Assembly: GCF_963576615.1 (NCBI RefSeq)
Contig: NC_088715.1
Location: 52,740,007-52,804,006, forward strand
DNA: 64,000 nucleotides
From: Watersipora subatra
Taxonomy: Eukaryota > Bryozoa > Gymnolaemata > Cheilostomatida > Watersiporidae
Reading direction: 5' to 3'
In this document: one piece after another, positions 44,280-56,500 of the stretch
Position numbering within the stretch: position 1 is the first letter of the stretch
How the letters are laid out: every line of letters starts with the position of its first letter
Position numbers and translations under genes: made by a program
The notes under the pieces: model-generated
What the model saw: only the letters and a program-made list of their open reading frames with translations
Told to the model about the DNA's origin: nothing
The model's database searches: none

Positions 44280-47200
44280 ATTTGAACTGTTTTACAAACA
44301 CTACTTGTAGAGTATGCCGCAGCCAAAAGAATAATATTTAGTTCCCTCGGGAGTGTTTATACAAAAGGGGTGTGTGTCGATGTCACATGACTTGACAGAT
44401 AGCCTATCATGAAAATGTGTCTGTCGGAAGCTGTGTAAGGTGTGGATGCAGGTACCTTAAGTAGATAAACTCAGTCGCTTCTCAGATATACACAGCTTCA
44501 AAGCTGATAAGGTAGATTTGCTGGTATCTTGTTCTTCTCACCCACATAATCATTATCTAACCTTGACTTTAAAATTTGAAAAGAGCTTGGTCAACTTGAC
44601 GAATCACACTGTGAAGAAAAATGCTAGACAGGCCTAGGACTGAGAGAAGCTGTTCTCATCAGTTAGCCCTGCCGAGGTCAGGAGGATGGCCTAGTTTGAC
44701 CGAGCTGAAAGGCACTCAGGCCAGCCCTGTTAGTCTAAGACCATTGAAGACTGGGCCAGCGCATGACCTAGCCAGAGCCACGACCAGCCAACAACCCGCA
44801 GGTAGAAGACAACCATCGAGCCGGCATATGAGAGACGGAACTATTGGCATGCTGGCAACTGAATAATTCCACTTTCCATCTGGAAAGTAACTAAAAATGT
44901 CTCCCTAGATGAACTAGAATTTTACTATAAAATATTCACCATAATTACTCTGGGATATTTGGCCAAATATTCGTTAAATCTTTTGTCTTCTGATATACAG
45001 CACAAAATATGTAGTTTATTTAATAGAAGTAAGCCCAATCCTTTTATAAAACTGTCTCTGACACCTTACTCATAGACCTTCATCACACCAATGCGTGATA
45101 AAACTATGTATACAAAAAGGAAATTCTGAATTTTATTTGTCTTTGGAAAAGACAACTCCCCAGTTTGCAAATCTATTATTGAGATGCCAACTACAAAAGG
45201 TGCATGTGCAGTTAACTACCAGGTTCTTGGTTCCACCAATCACTTGTTTTTAAGGCTATCATTCTAATTCAGCATCTCTATCCAGAAGTCTGCCGTTACT
45301 GGCATAAGTCTGCGGTTACCTAGCTAATCTCACACAAGAATGAGTTAGTGTGGTGAAAAATAAAACATACTCGCTTATGTTAAAAATTATTATTGAATAA
45401 TAATGTACAAATACATGTTTTACTCAGATCAATTAACAGAGATTACTTAAAAACAGTGTTAAATTACTTGAAACCTTCAGACAGAAGTTAACCATTCAAG
45501 TAAATGTCTCAGATCTTGTGAACAGCTGATATAGCATAAACGAAACATACAAGAACAAAGGTGTTGGCAAATATTCAAATTTATACAAGGCAGTAGACAA
45601 TTATAGACAGTGAGCCACTGTGATTTGCCTTTTGTTAAACGGTGAGTCTCAGGTCCTCAATTGTGACAATGAAAGAAGAGGGCGTGTGTTCCTCAGAGCA
45701 ATGGAACTGCAAGGAAAATAAAGGATAGAATTAGACATTAACCCGCCGCACTAAAATATATTTCTCAAGTAATCAACAAGTAGAATTGCAATGCAATAAA
45801 ATTGTTCAGGTTATGTGAGCACACAACACCTGTTCTGTATAAAATCGTTAACTTTATTAAGATTCTTCGTAGGGCTTTTCTCTTTAAAATAGAAAATCTA
45901 GCAATATCTTTTTAAAATAAACTAATTATTTTATCATTGTTTTGTTGGCAGCTGATTTGCTGTCTGTCTTATTGCTATTAATTATAAACTAGTCAAAAAG
46001 GATTTATTTTAAGTTGCTCATAATTTTTTTTTGTTCTGAAGGGATTGAACCATCATTGTCAAATTATACTGCTCCCATTTTTAATATGTAGTCAGAGGTT
46101 TAAGCAGAAAATATCCCATTATGAGCTTTTTTACTCGCTGTTTATTCCTAACTTAATAGATGTTAAAATATTTCCTCTTTTACCGGAGTATCTCTTATTT
46201 ATTAAAAAGTCAGCATTGTTTGTACTATCTGCTGTAGTTCTAACACTTTGATATCACAATGTTTTGATTTTTTGTTAGAGCCCTTAGAAAAGCTTTCAGC
46301 GACTGAATTTTATGATCTCAACACTTTGAAGTTTAACCTTGTATACACAAGCAAGTCTCCTGATTCTAGACCGTGTTAACACCTTTCAATCCACTGTGAA
46401 AGCTCTTAGGATAGCACAACTCCTTTTGAACTGAATAACATTTCAAGGCTCTAAGATGGTACAACTCAATAAAAAAACAGAAATCATGTATGGTGAATGG
46501 CTTTTTCCCAATCGTTCAAAGATGTAATGTTATAGGGCTATCAACAAGAACATAGAAAAGCTATCTAAAGAAACATAACGGTTCGTGTACGCCAAACCTT
46601 AGAGAGTGTATACTTTTATGATTAAGCAAAGAAATGGTCTTCGTGTAAAACTACTGTTTATGAGAAAAATAAACTTTCTAGTTTTGTCAATTTTTTACTT
46701 TTTATTACTAAGGATTTCCATCAGTGTGTCAATAAAAACTAAAGTGGCGGCAGTCAATTGTCGTTTCTCTGTCGTTTAGAAGCTACCTCGGTATTTTGGG
46801 AATATTTAAAAAACTAATAGCCTAATGAATTCAAAACCGTAGAGTAATACTGAAAATCTATCACCGCATGATCTACAAGCATAGATTCAGCATTGTATCA
46901 TCCAGAATTGAGAGTTGCCCTCTCCTATTTGTATCAATTACTTCAGACAAAAGACTAAATTTGGAAGAATCTACATAAATCAGTAATTTCACAATGCTCA
47001 AAAGCATTGTGAAACTACATAACCGAGTTTACTAAGGAATAGGACCAGTAGAAAAACATTTAATCAAACAAACTCAGGCCTAGGCCTAAATATGTTTAAA
47101 AAAACAGAAAGTCATGTATTTTGCAATTTAGCAAGATTGAGAAGTCATAGCAAAAAAATGATATTTTTTTAAATATCTCCATAGCTAGTTTGTCTAAGTC

Positions 47201-47538
47201 GACTTTTAAGTTGACAAAAAGCAAGCTTAGCTAGCATGACTCGTTTAGTAAATTGGGCACTTTTAGTTTTTTATCAGCAATAACTTTTAAATTTTTAAAT
47301 TTAAGCGAGTTTATCCAATTTTTTACTAGTTATCAAACTCTCGTAGCAAACTTTATTCAGATAAGGAACAGACTTAAGGTGTTTCATATTTGTGTTATCA
47401 GTGCGCCAAACTTGAAATAGCTTTGTCCCTAATTTCTTTCATATCCTTGACAATCTTTGGTTGTACCATTGTTTATAATAAAATACAGTTCAGGCCTAGT
47501 CTAACTTACTCAGAGTCGCTCTGTCAGAGATAGACTCT
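44280..47538. other. Intergenic stretch between gene A and gene B
   Basis: No gene supported. A GC-richer island at 44620-44860 carries an 81-codon plus-strand frame of repeat-like composition (Pro/Arg/Ser-rich) and is probably an old retroelement or SINE fragment. The rest is AT-rich. Confidence 0.5.
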
Positions 47539-50500
47539 CTATCTCCTTCCCCGCCGTCCGCCAGTCTTCACAACAACTACTGGCTTCCTCACTGGAGCAA
47601 TGACGGGTCTAGGGGCAACGACAAGAGGCCTAGGAGCAACCACAACTGCAGGAGATCGGTAGACTGGGTCATGGATGAGAGGTGCTGACTCTGGATAGTA
47701 GCGTCTCTTTCTGCATAGGCTTACGCAGCAGACAATTAACAGAAGCACCACTAGGATACACGCGAATACTATTCCGAAGATAGCCCATCCGCTCAAGCGA
47801 GAAGAAGTTTCTGCAAGTAGCAAATAAACATTGGCAGTTTCTGCAGGTAATAAATTAACAATGGCAATCGCTGCAGGTAATAAAAAATACATTGGCAGTC
47901 TCTACAGGTAGTAAAAAAACATTGACAGTTTCTGCAGTTAGTAAATAAACATTGGCAATCTCTGCAGGTGTAAAAAAATATTGGCAGTCTCTGCAGGTAA
48001 TAAAGAAACATTGTCAGTCTCTACAGTTAGTAAAAAAACATTGGTAGTCTGCAGGCAGTAACTAAACATAGAAAAACTGTCACTTGCAGCCTTTGTGAGC
48101 AGGAAGTGAAAACTTTTTGTTTTACTTAAAGATTGAAGAAAATTTATCAAACTGTGAAACTTTACAATGAATAGTAAAAAATTACAAAGAAGCATGTGTT
48201 CAAATGTTATAAACACCCTAAAAATCAAAATAGGCTATGTCATGAGTGCCAACATAAAGTTTTGCAAAATGAAATAATTTCTTGCAAAATAACATACAAC
48301 AAGGCTTGACCGGGAAACAAAGGCTTAAAAATTCAGACCTAAAGATTTGGTGTTTGCATGAAAGATAAGGTCAAGACTACAACAAAGTTTATAGGCTACA
48401 CAGAATGATGAAATGGCTTCCAATGTATTTTCTGATAACATTCCAAAACTTTACACAATAATAATTTTTCCCAAAAGTGCTTCTGTCCTAACAGCTAAAA
48501 ACGAGCATGCTTTGGTCTTGATTAGCTGTACGTTGCTAGTCAACATATTTGCGAGTTACTATAGGGAATCCCATGAAAAAATGGTTATTATATTGTAGAG
48601 ATGAGTCTGTTAAGCTGTGAGCTGTTACGTTTTTACAAGTTGACTTGTCTTCGCTTACGAAAATTTTTATTACTAACTTTCTTGTAGCCAATAATGTTGC
48701 CTTCCATTTGATCGTTCTGAAAATTTCTACTTTGCAGAAATGTACAAAATATGTGCGGTTTGTTCCTAAAATCATATTTTGAACAGAACAAATTTTTTTA
48801 AGGAAGTGCCTAAAAATGAATTTACACAAATTTTTTTGTAGATTTAATCAGTAAGTATTCATTATTTTTTATCACTGGCGGTTATTTTTTATGTTTGAAG
48901 GGATTTGATTGCTCCTGCATATCTAAAATAAAATCGATGAAACTTGATTGCGATTCAAATGCTCAGAAGAAAAATACATGCAGAATGATGTCACTAGTTG
49001 CTATCATTGTGATAGTTGATATCAACTATTGTGTTCAATTTGAAGCATTACGTGTCTCTATTCTGTTGGTTTGTTTGCAATTATAAACATCATACTACGG
49101 GTTCAATTGATTTGGTCGTTTTAATCACGATCAATTTAATCTTGAAACGTCTCGGTGCCCAACATATGGGTTTTAGATTTGTCTTTGCTTAGTACTTTTT
49201 ACCAAGCAGTTTCAGTATTAAAAGTGCTCAAATATTGATTCATTTAAATTTCTTTGGGTTTCTTGGCTGTTACAAACCACTTACTCTCATTAATTGTTTG
49301 ATGTTTTGTGAGTTTTCTACCCTTCAAATAATGACCGATGAGAAGGCAACTCCTGTCAATGAAAGGGAAAATACTGGCTTTTCCTAAACATTAGGATCTA
49401 ATGAGGAAAACATGGCAAATAAATAAAAACATTTTGATGAAAATCAAAGCTTTAAAGTGTCAAGGTCTTTATAAGCAGCGAATGAGAAGTGATCGATCAA
49501 ATGGTGTAGCCATGCACTATAATCTGCACTTCTCGCAACTCAGTCGTTTACATTGATAAAAGTTTTTCTCAAAAAAGTTTGCTAATGATGTTTTTCATAT
49601 TATTAGTTTTAGAGGCTATTTGATAGGAACAAGATCATCAGTGTCTACATTCAGACACATTTTAGGGAATTCCAACGGGTGACTATTTGTACAGAACATG
49701 TGCAAATCTACTATCTCAAAATTTCAAACTCTACAAATAATTTAGTTTTTTTCAAATCAATTTTACAGTTTTTTAATACAATGATATAATATAACTATTA
49801 AAGTAATAAAAAGTCTGTATTTTTTAGTGATAGAGCTGTGTAACATTAATAACTACTATTTCACCTTTACCGAGCCATAATTCGCAAAAAAGCAGCGGTC
49901 TTTGTAAATTGTCTTTGTCTCTCTAGAACCATTTAGTACTAAAAGATAATTACTTGAATATTTTGCTATGATATAGTTTTTTCCACAAAACATTTGCTTG
50001 TATACATTATGAAGAGCAAAGTTTTTTACTTTCAAAAAATCACCATGTGATACTAAAATGACTTTCAGCAACTAAACACTCGAATACATACAAAAGAATC
50101 TGTACTGAATTATTTGTAAATTGATTTTTTATTTTGCATAAATTATTAAATGTTTATCAAAGCCCAAAAAATAATCCATATTAAGAATCTGCATAGCAAC
50201 AGATTATGGGAGGTTTCCCCGAGACATGTTATGAATGAAAAATGAGGTTTAAATCACAAAATATGTATATCAAGATAAAATGCTGCCTATAAGTCTGCCT
50301 ATGTCTGCCAACAAAATTCATCACAAAAGCTTACCGTAGATATTTGCTGTGGCTATACATTAGAGCTACTGAATGATACACTGTGTTGACATATAGATTT
50401 ACCAACGAGAATTGGATTCAGTCATATGAATCTCATAATGACCTTGCTAGACTGTCTCAACGCAAGCAAAAGATTGTCGCCCTTCATTTAGGTACAAACA

Positions 50501-53500
50501 CAACAGATTAATTAACTCACCAGTCAAAACCGTTTTATGTGTTTTATGTGTTTTATGCAAAGCCTAATAAATCCCACCCATGGAGACATGGTGGTAGTAT
50601 TTCTCATTAGGATGGACATCAATATGAATAGACTAAAATTCCTTAGGTTTATGTTTTTGAAGAATTGGATGATATTATAATGCACCTATAATTATGTTTG
50701 CAATAAGGTTTTTTCTGAAAACAAATATCAGGCAATGTTAAACAAAAGTTTGCAAAAACCGCATACAACAGAAATCAGAAGAGTAATAATATTTTGTTCA
50801 GATTATTTAAAGATATTGCTGATGCAGAGCCGAAGGAGGTAACACTAAAAACTGTTTAAGAAAAAACTTCTCTTCACTGAGACGTGTATATTATGTTTTC
50901 TTGACATTAGCAATCATCACCAAAATCATGCTTTTCGTTACATAACAAAAATAAATACACAGAAATTGAGAATTGTCCAAAAAGTGTAACAAGTGTTTTT
51001 AAAAGTTGGTAATTTAAAAGTATTGCAGAGAAGTCGGGCAATTGAATTGAAGGCTGGAGTAGCAAAAAGTTCATAAACTGAAACGGTGGCGGATAAAGTT
51101 TTCTGAATCAAAACCATTTTGGTACAATGCAATAATACTGCCACTGTATCTTTATGAAGAAATGATCTTCATATTTGATATATACTAACAAAGCATCAAT
51201 GTTCTTTTTCATTACTAGAGAGAAACAGGTAAAAAACTATTCTATTCATTTTTTATGAAATTAAACAACATATTCTACAATATACCGGATCTATAATAAT
51301 AAACCCAATTTAAAGGCTATCCATGCAGCTTTTTGCCATACACAAATGCTGTGATGAGCCATACTATGCAATGGAGTACGTAAATGAGTTACTAGTGATT
51401 CTATGACCACAAAGACTTACTTTGCTCCCACGACTCAATACTTTGCAAGTGCAAATCTACATCAGGATCTTCAGGTTCTGGAGCCTCCTGGTAGTTGGCG
51501 AGTTGAAGATGAAAGTCATATGCGGTGGAATTTGAGGGGTTAAAAAGCTGTATAGTGATGGATGAGTAGTTCTTGTAGATCCAGGTGTTGATAGTCAGAG
51601 AAGTCTCGCAGGAAAGAGTCCCCTGTAATATGCCTGCATATCTTACCATATGTCCAATCATTATGTTTCCATCAAACGGTTAATCCGCGAATTTGCGTTC
51701 TCCTCAAGATGAAAATGGCAAAAAACCCACAAGTCAAGCGAGTTTTGGTAAATTTTACCAAATGTTTCATGCTTGCCAACGATGGAATGATGCACAAAAA
51801 ATGGCGAGCAAGCTAGTTCATTTTAAACATTGTTGACACTTCAGTTGTTCTTATGTCGGTTTCAGCAGTACCGAATGCGTCTCAATGACCTCAGGCATAT
51901 AAATCCTTTTCTTTATTAACAAAGCCCCTGCGTTAATCCATAGCATGCAAAGATTATCGCAATAACTCAATTTGCACAATTTCAAATCTGCACTATCCAC
52001 ACAAAAGAAACAGTGACCTATGACCTATGGCCTATTTATAAAATGAAACTGTTGAAAATTATTATGCTTGAAATGTGCCACATAATGTTGAAGGTGGAAG
52101 GAACAACCAGTGTCAGCTGCTCTAAACACAGATAGAATCATAACTTGGTTTCTAGATTATATGAAACCATTTTATGGGTCTCTCTAATGCCATAGTGCAT
52201 AAATTGGCTTGAGATCTCAGCATCCGCCTAATTTTCTGCATTTATTGAAAAATGGTTTGAGTGCACAGCTCTTTATCTAGCAGTATCTATTTTATACTGT
52301 TTATAAATTAATGTGATTTCTCTAACAAGCAAAGTTTTTTTGTTCTGTCAGTTTATGACTATTTTATATTTACTTTTAAACAAAAATTTGTTTAATACTA
52401 TAATATAAGAACCTGAGCTAATGAAAGTCGCCAGTGAACACATTCTCATTAAATCATTGTAATAACCAAACATTTATTGTTTACTAAAGCCTGGTCCCCA
52501 TATCGATTGCGAGACCCCGGCGGTATTCTTGGGCAGCAAAACGCTTGCGACGCTTGGCTCCGGCAGCTTCTGTTCACATAAAGCTGCATCGCTAATAATT
52601 GCATAAAAAATGTTCGCTCGCCATGCCGTTTCGATAATGGTAACCTTCACCTGTACAGTGCATTTCGGGAAGGTTTTGCTTCTGGCTCTTCACGAAATGT
52701 GAACAGCGCTACAGTTTTGCATTGACCGCCGGCAACTACCGGCGGTACTCGGCGAGTAGGTTCACGTTTTACCGCTGATAACCTACAGTAGCGTCACCAA
52801 TCCTTGCGGCGTAAATGGAAACCAGGCTTAAAGTTTAAAATGTCAATGTGTTTTGTAACCAAAAAAATGCTAAAAAGTTATATAGATTTTAGTAGGTGGT
52901 ACTCGTGACAAAATGTTAAAAAGTCTATAATGGAATGAGGTATGCCATAAACATTAGCTTACTCTTAGGTGTATCTATAAACTTAGAGTTGTCTCCTATA
53001 TGCAGATTACGGGATATAAACTGACACAGTAGTCGCTAGATTGAAGATCCACCAACAAATCTAATAAAACATTTTTAGTATACTGCAAAGGCGTTTGTTG
53101 TAAAGCAAGTGTTCCGCTATCATAGAGTGAAAGTGCTAAAATCTGTATAAAATTCTCAATCTGAGCCCTTTGCTGAGCGTCACCATACATCTAACCTACA
53201 ACTCAATTAGTTTTGCACTCAATGAAACCCAACACTACTGCATAGCTCCCTAAATCGTACTTCCTACAAGTAGCACCCTTAAATGCTGGCAGCTTTTGTT
53301 GAATTTCCAACACAACACCAGAATGCAGTTTTCTGTAACTAGTTTAAACATTTGAAGCAAATTCTGGGTTTTTGATCTCAAAAGCCTTTCTCAGCTTCCA
53401 TGCAGGTGGACAGGTTTTGTTTAATTAAACGCCAAAACAAGGTATATAATATTTCGATGGCAAGGTGCATGTAAATTTAGTTTTACAATTGGAAATTTCT

Positions 53501-56500
53501 TATTTTCAGCATTGCAACTTTTAACGACGACTAGAAATAAGCGCAGCATTGGCTGAGAGTTGTTTCATTTGCTATCAGATAGCTCATGGCATGCATCACT
53601 ATGTTTTCATGACAAGCATGATTCACAAATTTCAGTCAATGAGCAAGTTAACAGCATCATGGAAACGGGGATGAATCCGCAAGCTAAGCGAGCTTGGCGA
53701 TTCGCAAAACTTTATTAAATCCATCATGCCTGCAGATCATGGAAACGGCACTTGCAGATGATGCGCATTAAAATACCGCACCATCTATTCTATTTTAAAT
53801 CTTTTTAACACTTCCATCGTCCTTCCTTGATTGAGTTTCATGTGTTGCATCGCTAACTCGTGCGTCGCCAACTCGTGCGTCGCTAATTATTAACTTAAAG
53901 CGTACAACTCATCACCTTTTTTAACAAAGTGCCGGAGTCAATCCCCATCTGCAAATGTCCATAGAAAGACTTAATTCGCACAGTAATGCGACTTGCTCAC
54001 AGATCCAAATCTGCATGATACTCGTCATGGAAGCATAGTGCATATATATTTTCAACGCAAATTGCTCCAACCCTTTCACTCTAACAATCGAAGAAAGCAC
54101 TCATTGAAGGCAGTAATTGTTGTCCTTAATACGTGAGAAAGTGCATTCTTGAGTTTCAGTCAGATAGGTGTTACATAAGCCGTTTTTTTAGAAACCAGAG
54201 AGAGTTGTGTAACCGAATACTTTAAGCCACCTTGCAGAAGGTACAGAGTACATGTGAGTGAAGTTTGGATGGAATTGGTCAAAAATGTGAAACCGCATGA
54301 CGTTTACGCACACTATGGCAAAATTAGAATAATTAATACAGATGTAGCATATTGTAGAATACGCGATTTAGTTTCATGAGAGAAACAGATAAAATTGATT
54401 TTTATCTGCTTCTCCCTAAAAATGAGGAAAACCATTGATGCTTGGTTAGCATGTCAACTGTGAAAATGATTTCTTCATTAAGATACAGTGGCAGTATTAT
54501 TGCATTGCATTATACTGAAATGGTTTTGATTCAGACAATTTTATCCACCATTGTATGTTTCAGTTTATGAACTCCCTGCTACTACAACCTTTCATTCACT
54601 TCCCCGACTCCTCTGCAATACTTTTAGATTACCAACTTTTAAAAACGTTTGTTGAACGTTCTGGATAATTCTCAATTTCTGTCGTTTTTATTTTTGTCGT
54701 GTAACGAAAAGCATAAATTTTGTGATGATCGCTAATGCCAGGAAAACATTATACATACGTCCCAGTAAAGAAAAGTTTTCTTTTGAAACAATATATGGTT
54801 GCCTCGTGTGTCTGTGCATCAGCAATAAACTTAAATGATCTCAACAATATATTATTACCATGCTGATTTCTGTTGTCCACGGTTTTAAAAACTTTTGTTT
54901 AACATTGCCTAATACTTGTTTTGACAAAAAACCTTATCGCATATATAATTATAGGTACATTGTAATCCCATCCAATTCTTCAGGAGCATAAACCTAAGCA
55001 ATTCATGCTTAGGTTCATAGTTCATTCATATTGATGTCCATCCTAACGCGAGATACTATATTTCTACTGCAATAGCTTACAAGTCATCAATGTTTATATT
55101 ATCAAAACAGTTTTGTTTTTATCAAACTTATTCAAGTATTAAAGAACTAAATGAATCCAAATATTTTATTTGTATCCCACTGAAAATATGAAAGCAGAGT
55201 AATTTTTAATTTTTCCTATATAGTTTTGCTGTGTGGTGTGTTTATAGTTTTGCTTCTAGGGTTTTGCTGTACAGTGTGCTATGTTTGTTTACAGTGTATG
55301 TTTATACTTTGCATACTTTTTAAGTCTAAAATTTAACATTGCATTGCAGAAACGCCAGACCCTGAAAGGAAAATATATATTTAATACGGCAAGAATTTTA
55401 ACACGACTATACAATGTTATTAAAACTTCAAAATCGACAAGATACTAGTGATTGGCTATAATTTATTTACTAGCAGTTCTTGGCCAAATGAATTAGCAGC
55501 TCAAAACATAATTTTTCTTTTTTGTTAGTAAGATCAGAAGAATTGGCGAAATTCTCTCTATGCCATAGCTTATTAGTAAATCATGAATCATATTGAGAAA
55601 AGAGCTAAGAAAAGCCTCAACAGCAGCATGTGCAGAAAATGTTGCTTAGCTGATCATATCAAAACATTTCTACAAAGCATGTGATTATTTAGGTATTGTT
55701 GGGGGATAGGCTAATGAGCAGCAGCATGAACCCTCGTCGTCATCAACACCAATACTAGTGAGAGGATTAACTAAATACTTTGCTTTTATTCATTCAAGCA
55801 TGAATACAGGAGACTTGAAACGAAGTAGGTGAGGGAATGGGACACTGACGCTCCATAATTTATAAAAGTAGAAACTTAAACCATAACTGCCACGAACAAC
55901 TTTTATCGTATTTACTAGGTAAATCAGACATGCTGATTCTGATTTTGTAATCAAAATAAAGATTAGGCCACTAACTTTCAGAGTAATAAAGGATTTTTTA
56001 TAGCGTTTTAATATCGGTCTCGAAAACAACACGATCGGCATAACAAGCTCCGCCCATAAATACTTGACGTAACCTAGCTTTTTAGGAACAGAAGTTACGT
56101 AGAGATGTTTAGACCGATTTAGAATAATAGAGATAGGTGTTTTAAAATCTATTAATATCTGAATCCAGCTTTAAAAATAATATCAGTCTTTTCTGAAAGG
56201 TAGATAAGCTATTTAGCATTGCATATTTAAAAAGCGCGATAACAACGCTAGCTTGTGATAAAACCGCGCTTTTTGAGCTTATTTTTCTCGGCGTCCAGCC
56301 TATTTAAACGTCATGTAACAAGCTGCGAGCAATTTTAAATAGTTTATATCCCTTTCATAAAAAGCTGAAATTATTTTACAGGCTGGATTTAGATAATAAT
56401 GGGTTTTAAGACACCCATCTCTATTATTTTAAATCGGACTAAACATTCCGAACTTCCGTTTCTGAAAAAGCTAGGTTTCGTCACATATTTATGGGCGGAG

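Noticed and set aside
47793-48228. Cysteine-rich repeat frames upstream of gene B exon 3
   Set aside because: Alternative frames of the acceptor minisatellite; they lack a start context or independent splice sites.
52996-53190. 64-codon minus-strand frame starting MYGDAQQRAQ
   Set aside because: The text looks somewhat protein-like, but there is no splice context, domain or neighbour to support it.
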